From Flavobacterium gelidilacus DSM 15343 (GTDB lineage: Bacteria > Bacteroidota > Bacteroidia > Flavobacteriales > Flavobacteriaceae): DNA of 64,000 bases. Of the stretch, positions 45,746 through 54,902 are shown in pieces. The stretch spans positions 77,402-141,401 of the forward strand of contig NZ_KE383903.1 in assembly GCF_000422685.1 (NCBI RefSeq), written 5' to 3'. A program made the position numbers and the translations under genes. The notes under the pieces were generated by a model, which had not been told where the DNA came from, ran no database searches, and saw nothing but the letters and a program-made list of their open reading frames with translations. Numbering within the stretch: the first letter of the stretch is position 1; the number at the start of each line of letters is the position of its first letter.

Positions 45746-45789
45746 ATATTCAAATATGTAAAATTAATAAGAGTTTCAAAAAATTGTGT

Positions 45790-45809
45790 AAGACTATTTA
45801 AGACTATTT
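45790..45809. repeat. Tandem 10-bp direct repeat upstream of the L,D-transpeptidase gene
   Basis: Two adjacent copies of AAGACTATTT in the leader of the gene at 45838, about 30 bp before its ATG. They could be a regulator-binding site or a simple duplication. Confidence 0.45.
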
Positions 45810-45837
45810 AAACCAATTTTACAAAAATTAAATAGTT

Positions 45838-46680
45838 ATGAAAAAATCAATTATTGCAGTTAGTGTTGTTACTTTATTTTTGTTTTCATGTAAAAATGAA
45901 ACTAAGGAAGTAACTAGAAAATTACCCGAAAGAAAGGAACCAAAAAATGTATCATTCAAATTAGAAAATACTAAAAAATGGCTTCAGGAAAATAAAGATA
46001 GTACTGGAAATTTAGATATTGCTTTTGCAGTCAATAGAGTTGATAAAGAAAATTTTACCAAATTAGATTCAGTAATTATCCCAACTGATTTAACCGGTGA
46101 CAAAGAATTTTATTTGCCCTTTCCCTTTGAGGTATCTTCTTTGGACAATGTAGATAAAATTATAGTCTTTTCTTATCCAGCACAAGCTTTTGCAACTTAT
46201 GAATATGGTATCTTAACTTACACAGGACCAACAAGTATGGGAAGTAAAATACACAAAACACCAACTGGATTATTTTTTACCAATTGGAAAGCAGAAGAAA
46301 CAACCAGTACTTTTAATGACGAATGGGATTTAAAATGGAATTTCAATATAGAAAATAAAGAAGGTGTAGGTTTTCATGAATATAGTTTACCTGGTTATCC
46401 AGCTTCACATTCTTGTTTGAGATTATTAGAAAAAAATGCTAAACATTTATACAATTGGGCAGATCAATGGGTATTAGCTGATGCAGAAACCGTGAAGACA
46501 AAAGGAACTCCTGTTATAGTTTTTGGTAGCTATAATTTTGACGAACCAAAACCATGGTTGCAATTAGTAGATAATTCAAAAGCATTATCCATAAATGAAG
46601 ATGATTTAATATCCATTATTAAACCTTATTTAAATACAATTTTAAAAGAGCAAGAAAAAAGAAAAACTTCAAAAAAATAA
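45838..46680 (+). CDS. L,D-transpeptidase-like (YkuD) lipoprotein
   Basis: A 280-residue lipoprotein (lipobox LFLFSCKNE). The YkuD-type catalytic block is HEYSLPGYPASHSCLRLLEK, with the His/Ser/His/Cys arrangement of L,D-transpeptidases, in the middle of the protein; GPTSMGSKIHKTPTGLFF precedes it as usual. The enzyme would remodel peptidoglycan stem peptides or attach proteins to the wall from the periplasm. It is a single gene between two terminators. Confidence 0.88.
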   Translation: MKKSIIAVSVVTLFLFSCKNETKEVTRKLPERKEPKNVSFKLENTKKWLQENKDSTGNLDIAFAVNRVDKENFTKLDSVIIPTDLTGDKEFYLPFPFEVSSLDNVDKIIVFSYPAQAFATYEYGILTYTGPTSMGSKIHKTPTGLFFTNWKAEETTSTFNDEWDLKWNFNIENKEGVGFHEYSLPGYPASHSCLRLLEKNAKHLYNWADQWVLADAETVKTKGTPVIVFGSYNFDEPKPWLQLVDNSKALSINEDDLISIIKPYLNTILKEQEKRKTSKK

Positions 46681-46687
46681 TAGTAAT

Positions 46688-46720
46688 AAAAAATCCCATT
46701 TTTTCAAATGGGATTTTTTT
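46688..46720. terminator. Bidirectional terminator between the transpeptidase and protease genes
   Basis: AAAAATCCCATTT, a 4-base loop, AAATGGGATTTTT with T and A runs on the two sides. It serves converging genes. Confidence 0.92.
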
Positions 46721-46738
46721 ATTTAACTTGTTTTAATC

Positions 46739-48892
46739 TTATTTTCTAGACTTATTAACAGAAACATAGTTTGAAGATTTTACTAATTTAGCAATGTCTT
46801 GTATTACATTTAACGATTCATCTACATAAGGATCTTTACTTAGTTCTTCATGCCATCTATCTCTTTTATCTTTTAGTAAAGTATCTTTTTTAAATTCCTC
46901 CATTTCATAAGGCAATGAAGTAAAGGTTAAATTATTTTTATACGTTTTAAGACCATCATATGTTTTATTTTTAGTCTCTAATTCGGCTAATTCTTTTTTG
47001 TATAACTTATAGTTTAAACTTACTTCTTTGTCATCTTTACGTTCAAAATTCCATTTAGCGTAAGAATCAATTAAGTTAAACTCAGTGCTTTTTTCAACTC
47101 TCATTTTACTATTGGCTAAAACTACATCAAAATTAGCACCAGTTGTGTTGTAAGTTGCAGGAGCAATTTTATCCCAAGGCAATGCTTCTGGCTCATCTCT
47201 TTCTCCTGTGTCAAAATAAGCAAAACGATCTGGCAACACTATATCAGACAACACTCCTTCTCGTTGAGTTGAGCCTCCGTTAATTCTATAGAATTTCTGA
47301 ATAGTTGTTTTTAACGACCCTAAATCACCTAAAGAATTTCCTCTAACCATGTCATTTAAGTCTATTACGTTTTGAACAGTTCCTTTTCCATAAGTATGCT
47401 TACTTCCAATAACAACACCACGCTTGTAATCTTGAATAGCAGCAGCAAATATTTCTGAAGCTGAAGCTGAATAGCCATTTACCATAACTACTAATGGTCC
47501 ATTCCACTGAACACTAGAATCTTTATCATCTAATATGTTTGGTTCAGATTTTGCATATTTTACTTGTACAACTGGTCCTTTGTCTATAAATAAACCAACC
47601 ATATCAACAACAGTTTGCAGCGAACCTCCACCATTATCTCTCAAATCCATAATAATTCCTTGAACTTTTTGTTTCTTCAAACGTTCAATTTCTATTGCTA
47701 CATCTTTAAAAGCATCTCTCTTGTCTTTGTTGTCAAAAGAAATATAGAATTTAGACAAATAAATTATACCAAATAATTTTCCGTCTTTAACAACAGTACT
47801 AGATTTTGCAAAGGTTTCTTCCGTTTCAACAACATCTCTGATAATTGAAATTACTTTTACTGTTCCATCAACGCGTTTTACTGTTAAACGAACCTCAGTC
47901 CCTTTTGGTCCTTTAATTTTTTTAACTACATCATCAATTCGCATTCCAGTTATATCGATTGGCTGTTCTTTTCCTTGAGCAACTTTTATGATGATATCTC
48001 CTTGTTCTAAATCTTTTCCTTTCCAAGCTGGCCCACCTGAAATTAATTCAGAAACTTCAACTCCAACATTTTTCTTTTGTAAACGCGCTCCAATTCCTTC
48101 GAATGTTCCACTCATGCTTACATCAAAACGTTCTTTGTTTTCAGGTGAAAAATAGAATGTATGGGGATCAAATCGCTCAACAATTGAATTCAAGTAAACA
48201 CCAAACCAATCATCTCTATTCAAATCTTTAATACTAAAATAAGTATCATCTAAATTCTTCTTAATTGATTCTCTCGCTTCTTTTTCTAATTCAGCAAAAG
48301 TTTTAACTTCAACTTTATTAGTGGCATCAGCTTTCTCTTGGATTTTTTCCTTGTCATCAATAGATGATAATACAGAAAACTTAAGCTGCTTTTCCCAAAT
48401 TTGATATAACTCTTTTTTATTTTTAGCAAACGGAATTTTTTCATAATCCACACTAATGCTTTCATTTAAATTAAAATTAAATGGTTTATCTAAAGCATCT
48501 TTGTAAATGGCTTCAGATTCATCCATTCTTTTAAGTAATCTATTGTAAGTTAAATCAAAAAATTTCAAATCCTTATTTTTAATAAAATCATCAATTGAGT
48601 CTTCGTAAACTTTAAATTCTTCAATATCAGATTGAACAAAATAGCGTCTAAAAGGATCTAATGAATTCAAATATTTATCATATACTTTTTCGGAAAACTC
48701 ATCATCCATAGCAATTGGACTGTAGTGTCCTTTTTCAAGCACATAAGCCAAAAGCTCTAATAATAATTTGTCTTTCTCGGGATTTGCTTCAACTTTTTTA
48801 GGTCTAAAACTCCAAAAAAGCACTGCTGATAAGGCAGTTATAATCAAGATAATCTTATAATTCTTTTTCATAAATATGACTAAACGGTTCAT
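46739..48892 (-). CDS. prc: Tail-specific (C-terminal processing) protease
   Basis: A 717-residue Prc/CtpA-type protease (S41). A membrane segment near residues 12-28 anchors it in the periplasm. A PDZ domain lies at about 255-345 (SGTFEGIGARLQKKN, SGGPAWKGKDLEQGDIII). The catalytic domain has MDLRDNGGGSLQTVVDMVG, the Ser in VMVNGYSASASEIFAAAIQD and the Lys in GSKHTYGKGTVQ. A C-terminal DUF3340-like helical part ends the protein. It trims or degrades envelope proteins by their C termini. The ATG at 48892 is used; one seven codons later is possible. Confidence 0.94.
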   Translation of the reverse strand: MNRLVIFMKKNYKIILIITALSAVLFWSFRPKKVEANPEKDKLLLELLAYVLEKGHYSPIAMDDEFSEKVYDKYLNSLDPFRRYFVQSDIEEFKVYEDSIDDFIKNKDLKFFDLTYNRLLKRMDESEAIYKDALDKPFNFNLNESISVDYEKIPFAKNKKELYQIWEKQLKFSVLSSIDDKEKIQEKADATNKVEVKTFAELEKEARESIKKNLDDTYFSIKDLNRDDWFGVYLNSIVERFDPHTFYFSPENKERFDVSMSGTFEGIGARLQKKNVGVEVSELISGGPAWKGKDLEQGDIIIKVAQGKEQPIDITGMRIDDVVKKIKGPKGTEVRLTVKRVDGTVKVISIIRDVVETEETFAKSSTVVKDGKLFGIIYLSKFYISFDNKDKRDAFKDVAIEIERLKKQKVQGIIMDLRDNGGGSLQTVVDMVGLFIDKGPVVQVKYAKSEPNILDDKDSSVQWNGPLVVMVNGYSASASEIFAAAIQDYKRGVVIGSKHTYGKGTVQNVIDLNDMVRGNSLGDLGSLKTTIQKFYRINGGSTQREGVLSDIVLPDRFAYFDTGERDEPEALPWDKIAPATYNTTGANFDVVLANSKMRVEKSTEFNLIDSYAKWNFERKDDKEVSLNYKLYKKELAELETKNKTYDGLKTYKNNLTFTSLPYEMEEFKKDTLLKDKRDRWHEELSKDPYVDESLNVIQDIAKLVKSSNYVSVNKSRK

Positions 48893-49039
48893 TCAAAAAT
48901 TTTCAACTAAATTACATAAAATATTGTGCCAAACTCTTAAAAAGATTATAAAAATTTGATAATATTTACTTATTAGTGTGTGAAATTAGCATAAAGTTAC
49001 TTTCAAATTTAGTAATTTAGCATTTCTATTTAAATAAAA

Positions 49040-49807
49040 ATGAAGAAACCCTTAATACTAGTTACAAATGACGACAGTATAGTTGCTCCAGGAATAAGAG
49101 CACTTATTGAAGTTATGAAAGAAATTGGAGAAGTAATTGTTGTAGCACCTGACAGCCCTCAAAGCGCTATGGGACATGCAATTACAATAAACAATACCAT
49201 TACTTTAGACAAATTAAACTTAGACAAAGAGATTGAACACGAATATAGTTGTTCTGGAACACCTGTAGATTGCGTAAAAATTGCAGTTCATGAAATTCTA
49301 AAGCGCAAACCCGATTTATGTGTTTCTGGAATTAATCACGGATCAAATTCTTCTATAAATGTTATTTATTCAGGTACAATGAGCGCTGCTGTTGAAGCCG
49401 GAATAGAAGGAATTCCTGCCATAGGTTTTTCATTATTAGATTATAGTTGGGATGCAGATTTCGAACCTTTTAAAGCTTATGTCAAGAAAATTGCAATGCA
49501 AGTTTTAGAACAAGGATTGCCTGAAGGTGTTGTCTTAAATGTGAATTTTCCAAAATTAAAAGCAGAAGAACTTAAAGGAATAAGAATTTGCCGTCAAGCA
49601 AAAGCAACTTGGATTGAAGAATTCGATAAACGAACAAATCCAATGGGAAAAGAATATTATTGGTTGTCGGGTGAATTCGTAAATCAAGATAAAGGAGAAG
49701 ATACTGATGAATGGGCTTTACATAACGGTTATGTTTCTGTTGTACCTGTTCAATTTGATTTAACAGCTCATCACGCTATTTCTCAATTAAATAACTGGAA
49801 TTTATAA
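49040..49807 (+). CDS. surE: SurE 5'/3'-nucleotidase
   Basis: A 255-residue SurE phosphatase acting on nucleoside monophosphates. The metal motif TNDDSIVAPGIRALIEVM is near the start. SGTPVDCVKIAVHEIL, SGINHGSNSSINVIYSGTMS and GFSLLDYSW follow. It starts a co-directional run through comEC. Its stop overlaps the ATG of the next gene by one base. Confidence 0.95.
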   Translation: MKKPLILVTNDDSIVAPGIRALIEVMKEIGEVIVVAPDSPQSAMGHAITINNTITLDKLNLDKEIEHEYSCSGTPVDCVKIAVHEILKRKPDLCVSGINHGSNSSINVIYSGTMSAAVEAGIEGIPAIGFSLLDYSWDADFEPFKAYVKKIAMQVLEQGLPEGVVLNVNFPKLKAEELKGIRICRQAKATWIEEFDKRTNPMGKEYYWLSGEFVNQDKGEDTDEWALHNGYVSVVPVQFDLTAHHAISQLNNWNL

Positions 49808-50079
49808 TGCAAAAGAAAGATTTATTTATTGGCGTTTTAGTTGGACTTATAACTTCTTTTATAGGTTGTTTTCTGTTTATAACATTTTTTACTTCAATGG
49901 ATTTTGCAGAAGGTTATACAAACTTAAAAGCGCAAGGAAGTTTAGGTAAATTAATAACTTTAGGAGCTTTATTGAACATCGGAATTGTACTTTTATTATT
50001 CAAAAAAAACAAAGATGAAATGGCAAAAGGTGTTATTTTATCTTTATTTATACTAACGATTTATACTTTATTTGCTTAG
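49807..50079 (+). CDS. Small three-helix membrane protein
   Basis: A 90-residue protein with three hydrophobic helices (about 6-28, 47-62 and 71-89) separated by short charged loops, including LLFKKNKDEMAKG. No family is assigned. It is locked between surE (TAATG overlap) and lpxB (2-bp gap), so it is a real co-translated gene. Its role is unknown. Confidence 0.8.
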   Translation: MQKKDLFIGVLVGLITSFIGCFLFITFFTSMDFAEGYTNLKAQGSLGKLITLGALLNIGIVLLLFKKNKDEMAKGVILSLFILTIYTLFA

Positions 50080-50081
50080 CT

Positions 50082-51194
50082 ATGAAATACTACATAATAG
50101 CAGGAGAAGCCTCGGGAGATTTGCATGGTTCAAACCTTATGAAAGCCTTGTATAAAGAAGATGCAAATGCTGAAATTAGATTTTGGGGTGGCGATTTAAT
50201 GCAAAATGTTGGCGGAACTTTAGTAAAGCATTATAAAGAGCGTTCTTTTATGGGGTTTTTAGAAGTCATTCAAAACATTTCTAAAATCTTTAAAGATATT
50301 GCTTATTGTAAAAGTGACATTACTTCTTTTAATCCAGATGCTTTGATATTCATTGATAATTCGGGTTTTAATTTGCGAATTGCTAAATGGGCAAAAGAAC
50401 AAAATTTTCAAACTAGCTATTATATTTCACCACAAGTTTGGGCATCTAGAGCTAATCGCGTTCATGCTATCAAAAGAGACATTGATCACATGTATGTAAT
50501 TTTACCTTTTGTGGAAGATTTCTATAGAAAGTATGATTATAAAGTTGATTTTGTAGGTCATCCATTAATTGATGCTATAGAAAACAGAAAAAATGTTGAT
50601 GAAGCTGTTTTTAGAAAAGAACATAACTTATCTAACAATCCAATAATTGCACTTTTACCAGGAAGCAGAAAACAAGAAATAAACAAAATGCTTGCCATTA
50701 TGCTCTCTGTAACAGATGAATTTGCAGCATATGAATTTGTAATTGCTGGTGCTCCAAGTCAGGAATTTGAATTTTACAAACCTTTTCTAAAGAAGAAAAA
50801 CATAAACTTTATCTCTAACAAAACTTATGATTTGCTAAATATTTCTCACGCAGCAATAGTAACATCTGGAACAGCGACATTAGAAACAGCTTTATTCAAA
50901 GTTCCTCAAGTGGTTTGTTATAAAGCAAATGCGGTTTCCTATCAAATTGCTAGACGAATTATTACTTTAAAATACATTTCATTAGTCAATTTAATTATGG
51001 ATAAAGAAGTTGTTAAGGAATTAATTCAAGGTGATTTAAATACAAAACAACTGAAGAAAGAACTTAACAATATACTTACATCACCTAAAAGAGAAGAAAT
51101 TTTAAAAAACTATGAATTACTCCAACAAAAACTTGGTGGAAAAGGTGCAAGTGAAAAAACTGCTCATTTAATATACAAGAGATTGAAAAAATGA
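50082..51194 (+). CDS. lpxB: Lipid-A-disaccharide synthase
   Basis: A 370-residue LpxB that joins UDP-diacylglucosamine and lipid X. Family blocks are KYYIIAGEASGDLHGSNLMK, IFIDNSGFNLRIAKWAK, YYISPQVWASRANRVHAIKR, DFVGHPLIDAI and LLPGSRKQEINKM. The enzyme acts at the inner face of the cytoplasmic membrane in lipid A synthesis. The stop overlaps the next ATG by 4 bp. Confidence 0.97.
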   Translation: MKYYIIAGEASGDLHGSNLMKALYKEDANAEIRFWGGDLMQNVGGTLVKHYKERSFMGFLEVIQNISKIFKDIAYCKSDITSFNPDALIFIDNSGFNLRIAKWAKEQNFQTSYYISPQVWASRANRVHAIKRDIDHMYVILPFVEDFYRKYDYKVDFVGHPLIDAIENRKNVDEAVFRKEHNLSNNPIIALLPGSRKQEINKMLAIMLSVTDEFAAYEFVIAGAPSQEFEFYKPFLKKKNINFISNKTYDLLNISHAAIVTSGTATLETALFKVPQVVCYKANAVSYQIARRIITLKYISLVNLIMDKEVVKELIQGDLNTKQLKKELNNILTSPKREEILKNYELLQQKLGGKGASEKTAHLIYKRLKK

Positions 51195-51871
51195 TATATT
51201 TGCAAAAATCAATTACTTTGAAGCACTACTTTTTTACAATTTTATTCTTGTTTTTATTTCAGAATTCTATTGAAGCTCAGTCATTTAATAAAAATATGAC
51301 CATTGCATCTGTTTCAGAAGGTACTGGAATTATTGAAAAATATGATGCCAGTGAAAAAGCATTAGTCAAAAAATTTAAAAAGAAAGAAAGTGAAGTTAAA
51401 AAGTATAAGTTAATTTCTGACAAACTTCAAAAAAGACTTTCTCTAGAAGACGCAACAACTATTTCAAATACAAATTTCCCTAATTTTCAAAAAGCAGAAG
51501 TAATAGAAGCTGCTAAAGAATATATTGGAACGCCATATCATTATGGAGGAATGACAAAAAAAGGTATTGATTGTTCTGCATTAATGTTATTTGCTTACAC
51601 AAAAAATGACATGGAACTTCCAAGAACTTCAAGAGCTCAATCAAAAATTGGCAGAAAAATTAAAAAATCTAATGCTGAACCTGGAGACTTAATTTTCTTT
51701 AAAACTAATAGAAGGAGAAGTGTAATTACGCATGTTGGTTTAGTTACAGAAAATCAGGATGGTCATATAAAATTCATTCATGCTTCATCTAGTAAAGGTG
51801 TTATCGAATCAGATTTAGAAGAAAGTTACTATCAAAGAACATTTGCGAAAATCAAACGTATTATAGAATAA
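51191..51871 (+). CDS. NlpC/P60 (C40) peptidase 1
   Basis: A 226-residue secreted C40 cysteine peptidase. A signal peptide (FQNSIEAQ) and a Lys/Glu-rich middle precede the catalytic domain (about 105-226): GTPYHYGGMTKKGIDCSALM with the nucleophile Cys, VITHVGLVTE with the His and IKFIHASSSKGV with the third polar His. It cleaves peptidoglycan stem peptides. It overlaps lpxB by 4 bp and is followed by a shorter paralogue. Confidence 0.92.
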   Translation: MIYLQKSITLKHYFFTILFLFLFQNSIEAQSFNKNMTIASVSEGTGIIEKYDASEKALVKKFKKKESEVKKYKLISDKLQKRLSLEDATTISNTNFPNFQKAEVIEAAKEYIGTPYHYGGMTKKGIDCSALMLFAYTKNDMELPRTSRAQSKIGRKIKKSNAEPGDLIFFKTNRRRSVITHVGLVTENQDGHIKFIHASSSKGVIESDLEESYYQRTFAKIKRIIE

Positions 51872-51879
51872 TATAAATT

Positions 51880-52362
51880 TTGAAAAGATCTATCTTACTT
51901 TTATTTGTTGTATTTTCTGTGGTATTTATTAGTTGTAAATCCTCAAAATCTGCTACAAATACTTCTAAAAACATTTCAAAACAAAAGAATTCGATTGTAA
52001 AAACAGCTGAAGAAAATTTAGGTGTTAAATACAAATTTGGTGGCACAACAAAATCTGGAATGGATTGTTCTGGATTAGTTTATAGCACTTTTCAAAAGTT
52101 TGACTATAAATTACCTCGAAGTTCTTATGAAATGGCAAATGAAGGCAAAGAAGTGTCAAAATCTAAAGCTGAACCTGGAGATTTAATATTTTTTAAAACT
52201 GGTGGAAGTCGTAAAATAAATCACGTTGGATTAATTACTGATATTAAAAAAGATGAAATATTTTTCATACATTCGTCCACAAGCAAAGGAGTAATAATTT
52301 CTTCTACAAACGAAGCTTATTACGCAAAAGCCTTTGAAAAAATAAAACGAGTTATAGAGTAA
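51880..52362 (+). CDS. NlpC/P60 (C40) peptidase 2, lipoprotein
   Basis: A 160-residue lipoprotein from a TTG start (signal then FISCKSSKS). The C40 domain fills residues about 42-160: GVKYKFGGTTKSGMDCSGLV (Cys), KINHVGLITD (His) and IFFIHSSTSKGV (His). It is a paralogue of the upstream gene without its long middle part, pointing to tandem duplication. No ATG offers a signal peptide, so TTG is accepted. It starts 8 bp after the stop of peptidase 1. Confidence 0.9.
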   Translation: MKRSILLLFVVFSVVFISCKSSKSATNTSKNISKQKNSIVKTAEENLGVKYKFGGTTKSGMDCSGLVYSTFQKFDYKLPRSSYEMANEGKEVSKSKAEPGDLIFFKTGGSRKINHVGLITDIKKDEIFFIHSSTSKGVIISSTNEAYYAKAFEKIKRVIE

Positions 52363-52374
52363 TACATAACATAA

Positions 52375-54387
52375 ATGGATGTAGTAAAATATCCAATCAT
52401 ACTTATTGCTATTTGTTTTGGATTAGGAATTGTAATCCAAAATTATGCGTATTTTTCTCTTTCTACTCTTTTGTTTTCTTCCTTACTTTTATTTATATTA
52501 TTTATACTTTTATTTTTTAAGAACCGAAACCAAAACACGAAAAATGTCTTTTTTGGCTTGGCAACTTATTTCCTTATTCTTTCCCTAGGAAGTTTGTCTT
52601 TATACATTCATCAAGACTTTCATGCCAAAAATAATTATTCAAATCTTGAAATAAAAGAACAAAATAATATTAAAGGTTTAGTGGTTGAAGAATTAAAATC
52701 AAATGAATTTTATACCAAGTTTATAGTCAAAATTGATTCGTTTAATCAGCAGAAAAGTTCAGGAAAACTTTTGGTTTATTTTTCAAAGAAAAACCCAGAT
52801 TCATTATTTATTGGCGACTTAGTTTCTTTTAAATCTGAAGTAAAACCAATTCTAAAAAACTATAATCCAGACACATTTGATTATGCTAATTATATGGAAA
52901 ATCAAAATGTTTATCATCAAATAAAATGTTTTGAAAATGATTATTTCGTTGGAGAAAAAGTTAAAAATTTTACCTTTTACATTAATGAACTTCGAAAAAA
53001 ATTAGTTCATAGTTTTGATGCTCATCATTTTTCTGTTAGAACAAAATCTATAATTAATGCATTATTATTAGGCCAAAAGCAACAAATTGATAGTGAAACT
53101 TTAAAGGATTACAAAAACGCTGGAGTTGTTCATATTTTAGCAATTTCTGGTTTACATATTGGAATTATTTATACTTTTTTCAATTTTATTTTTGGATTCC
53201 TAAATCGTGTCAAACATGGAAAAACTATAAAACTGATTGTTATAATTCTTCTTTTATGGCTTTTTGCCTTGATTTCTGGCATGTCTGCTTCCATTACAAG
53301 ATCAGTTACAATGTTTAGTGTAATTGCATTTGGCACTTTCTTAAATAGGAAGAACTTTATGTTTAATGCTATTGCTGCTTCGTTCTTAATCTTATTGATT
53401 TATAATCCGCTTTTAATTTTTGATGTTGGATTTCAACTGAGTTATGCTGCTGTAATTTCGATTTTATTGTTTCAACCGTTTTATCAAAAATTTTATTATT
53501 CTAAAAATAAGATTGTAGTTTATATCACAGATTTATTTTTAGTTTCATTAACCGCTCAACTAGGTGTTTTGCCTTTAATGTTATTGTATTTTAAGCAAGT
53601 TCCGACGTTATTTTTACTAGCCAATTTTGTTGTTATTCCTGTTGCAACATTAGTTTTAATTCTTGGAATTATAGTTCTTTTTCTAAATTTTGTGTATTTG
53701 CCTTTAGCATTACTTTTAGGGAAATTAATTTCCTTTTTAGTTGAATTCATGAATTATTATATACATTGGTTGTCAAGTTTTCAGGAATACGTTATCAAGA
53801 ATATTACGTTTACACCGTTTTTAACTGTTGGATTATACGTTTTGATTTTAAGTGTTATTTATTGGATTTACAAACCTAAAAACAAACGTATTTTATATAT
53901 TTTAGTCCTAACTTTGTCATTTCAAATCTTATATTTTTTTACAAAAAGCGAAACTTCACATAAAAATGAATTGATTGTATTTAACAATAAAGAAAGTGCT
54001 ATTTCAATTTTTGAAGCTAATAAAATTACAATTTTTTCGAATGATAGTTTGATACAAGAAAATCAAAGCATTCAAGAATATGCAACGGCTAAATTTAATC
54101 CAAAAATAGTATTTCATCCTTTGGAGAATGTCTTATTTTTCAAAAACAAAAAAATAATTATTGTTGACGAAAACACAATTTATAACACATCTATAAAACC
54201 TGATGTTGTAGTTATTAGACAAAACTCAAGAATTAATATGGAACGTTTAATTTTGACATCAAAACCGCAACTAATAATTGCTGATAAAAGTAATTCGTAT
54301 ACTTCTTTAAAAAGATGGAAAGCAACTTGTATAAAATACAAAATCCCTTTTCATGCTATTGCCGAAAAGGGATTTTATAAGATGTAA
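52375..54387 (+). CDS. comEC: ComEC/Rec2 family competence membrane protein
   Basis: A 670-residue multi-pass protein. The N-terminal helices and DUF4131-like region (1-190) precede the competence domain (about 215-490) with VVHILAISGLHIGIIYTFFN, ISGMSASITRSVTMFSVIAF and FDVGFQLSYAAVISILLFQP. The C-terminal soluble part is short and lacks the metallo-hydrolase motifs HxHxDH of longer ComEC proteins. It forms the inner-membrane DNA channel in natural transformation; whether this strain is competent is not shown here. It ends the surE run, and its last codons form a hairpin. Confidence 0.9.
   Translation: MDVVKYPIILIAICFGLGIVIQNYAYFSLSTLLFSSLLLFILFILLFFKNRNQNTKNVFFGLATYFLILSLGSLSLYIHQDFHAKNNYSNLEIKEQNNIKGLVVEELKSNEFYTKFIVKIDSFNQQKSSGKLLVYFSKKNPDSLFIGDLVSFKSEVKPILKNYNPDTFDYANYMENQNVYHQIKCFENDYFVGEKVKNFTFYINELRKKLVHSFDAHHFSVRTKSIINALLLGQKQQIDSETLKDYKNAGVVHILAISGLHIGIIYTFFNFIFGFLNRVKHGKTIKLIVIILLLWLFALISGMSASITRSVTMFSVIAFGTFLNRKNFMFNAIAASFLILLIYNPLLIFDVGFQLSYAAVISILLFQPFYQKFYYSKNKIVVYITDLFLVSLTAQLGVLPLMLLYFKQVPTLFLLANFVVIPVATLVLILGIIVLFLNFVYLPLALLLGKLISFLVEFMNYYIHWLSSFQEYVIKNITFTPFLTVGLYVLILSVIYWIYKPKNKRILYILVLTLSFQILYFFTKSETSHKNELIVFNNKESAISIFEANKITIFSNDSLIQENQSIQEYATAKFNPKIVFHPLENVLFFKNKKIIIVDENTIYNTSIKPDVVVIRQNSRINMERLILTSKPQLIIADKSNSYTSLKRWKATCIKYKIPFHAIAEKGFYKM
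54340..54376. terminator. Terminator-like hairpin inside the end of comEC
   Basis: AAAATCCCTTTTC (54340-54352) pairs with GAAAAGGGATTTT (54364-54376), 13 bp without mismatch. It lies within the last coding codons of comEC, upstream of its stop. The T run is short. It may terminate both converging genes. Confidence 0.6.
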
Positions 54388-54400
54388 TTTTATTTTTTGT

Positions 54401-54853
54401 CTATAGCTCAGCTTTCAGCTGTTCAGCTGTTCTATAACCTAATACATTTGTTTTAATTTCTCCGTCTTTATCAAAAATATACATTGTTGGATAACCTTGT
54501 ACTTTCAAAAAAGAAGTAAATTCGTGCACTCCATTTCTTCCAGTTTTTCCTTCTACATATTTTGGATTAGTATATTTAACTTCTTTAAAAGTAATTGTTT
54601 CGTTTCCTTCTGCATTAAACTTTACAGCATAATAACTTTTAGAAACTATTTCAACTATTGCAGCATCATGAAAAGTGTTTTTATCCAACATTTTACAAGG
54701 TCCACACCAATCTGTGTAAACATCCATAAAAATAGGTTTCGGATCTTTTTCTTGTGCTTTAAGAGCTTCATCCATTGTCATCCATTTGATTTCTTGTGCA
54801 AAAGAAACCATACTTAGGAGCATTAAACTTAAAACTAATATTATCTTTTTCAT
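54401..54853 (-). CDS. Secreted thioredoxin-like protein 1
   Basis: A 150-residue thioredoxin-fold protein with a signal peptide (LLSMVSFAQ). The redox site is YTDWCGPCKMLDKNTF (WCGPC), and the cis-Pro is in VQGYPTMYIFDKDG. It acts in the periplasm as a thiol reductase or oxidase. The gene follows the paralogue at 54903-55367 by 49 bp on the same strand. Confidence 0.9.
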   Translation of the reverse strand: MKKIILVLSLMLLSMVSFAQEIKWMTMDEALKAQEKDPKPIFMDVYTDWCGPCKMLDKNTFHDAAIVEIVSKSYYAVKFNAEGNETITFKEVKYTNPKYVEGKTGRNGVHEFTSFLKVQGYPTMYIFDKDGEIKTNVLGYRTAEQLKAEL

Positions 54854-54902
54854 ATTTACTGAATTTATTTCAGTATCTCATCAAGGATACCGAATATTTT
54901 TA

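Noticed and set aside
45110-45753. Long minus-strand frame rich in Phe and Ser opposite the coiled-coil gene
   Set aside because: It is the antisense shadow of a Lys/Glu-rich gene, which yields open Phe/Leu/Ser frames by composition.
48893-48945. Possible sigma-54 promoter (TTGGCAC on the minus strand) before the tail-specific protease
   Set aside because: The -24-like half is present, but the GC of the -12 half is missing at the right distance.
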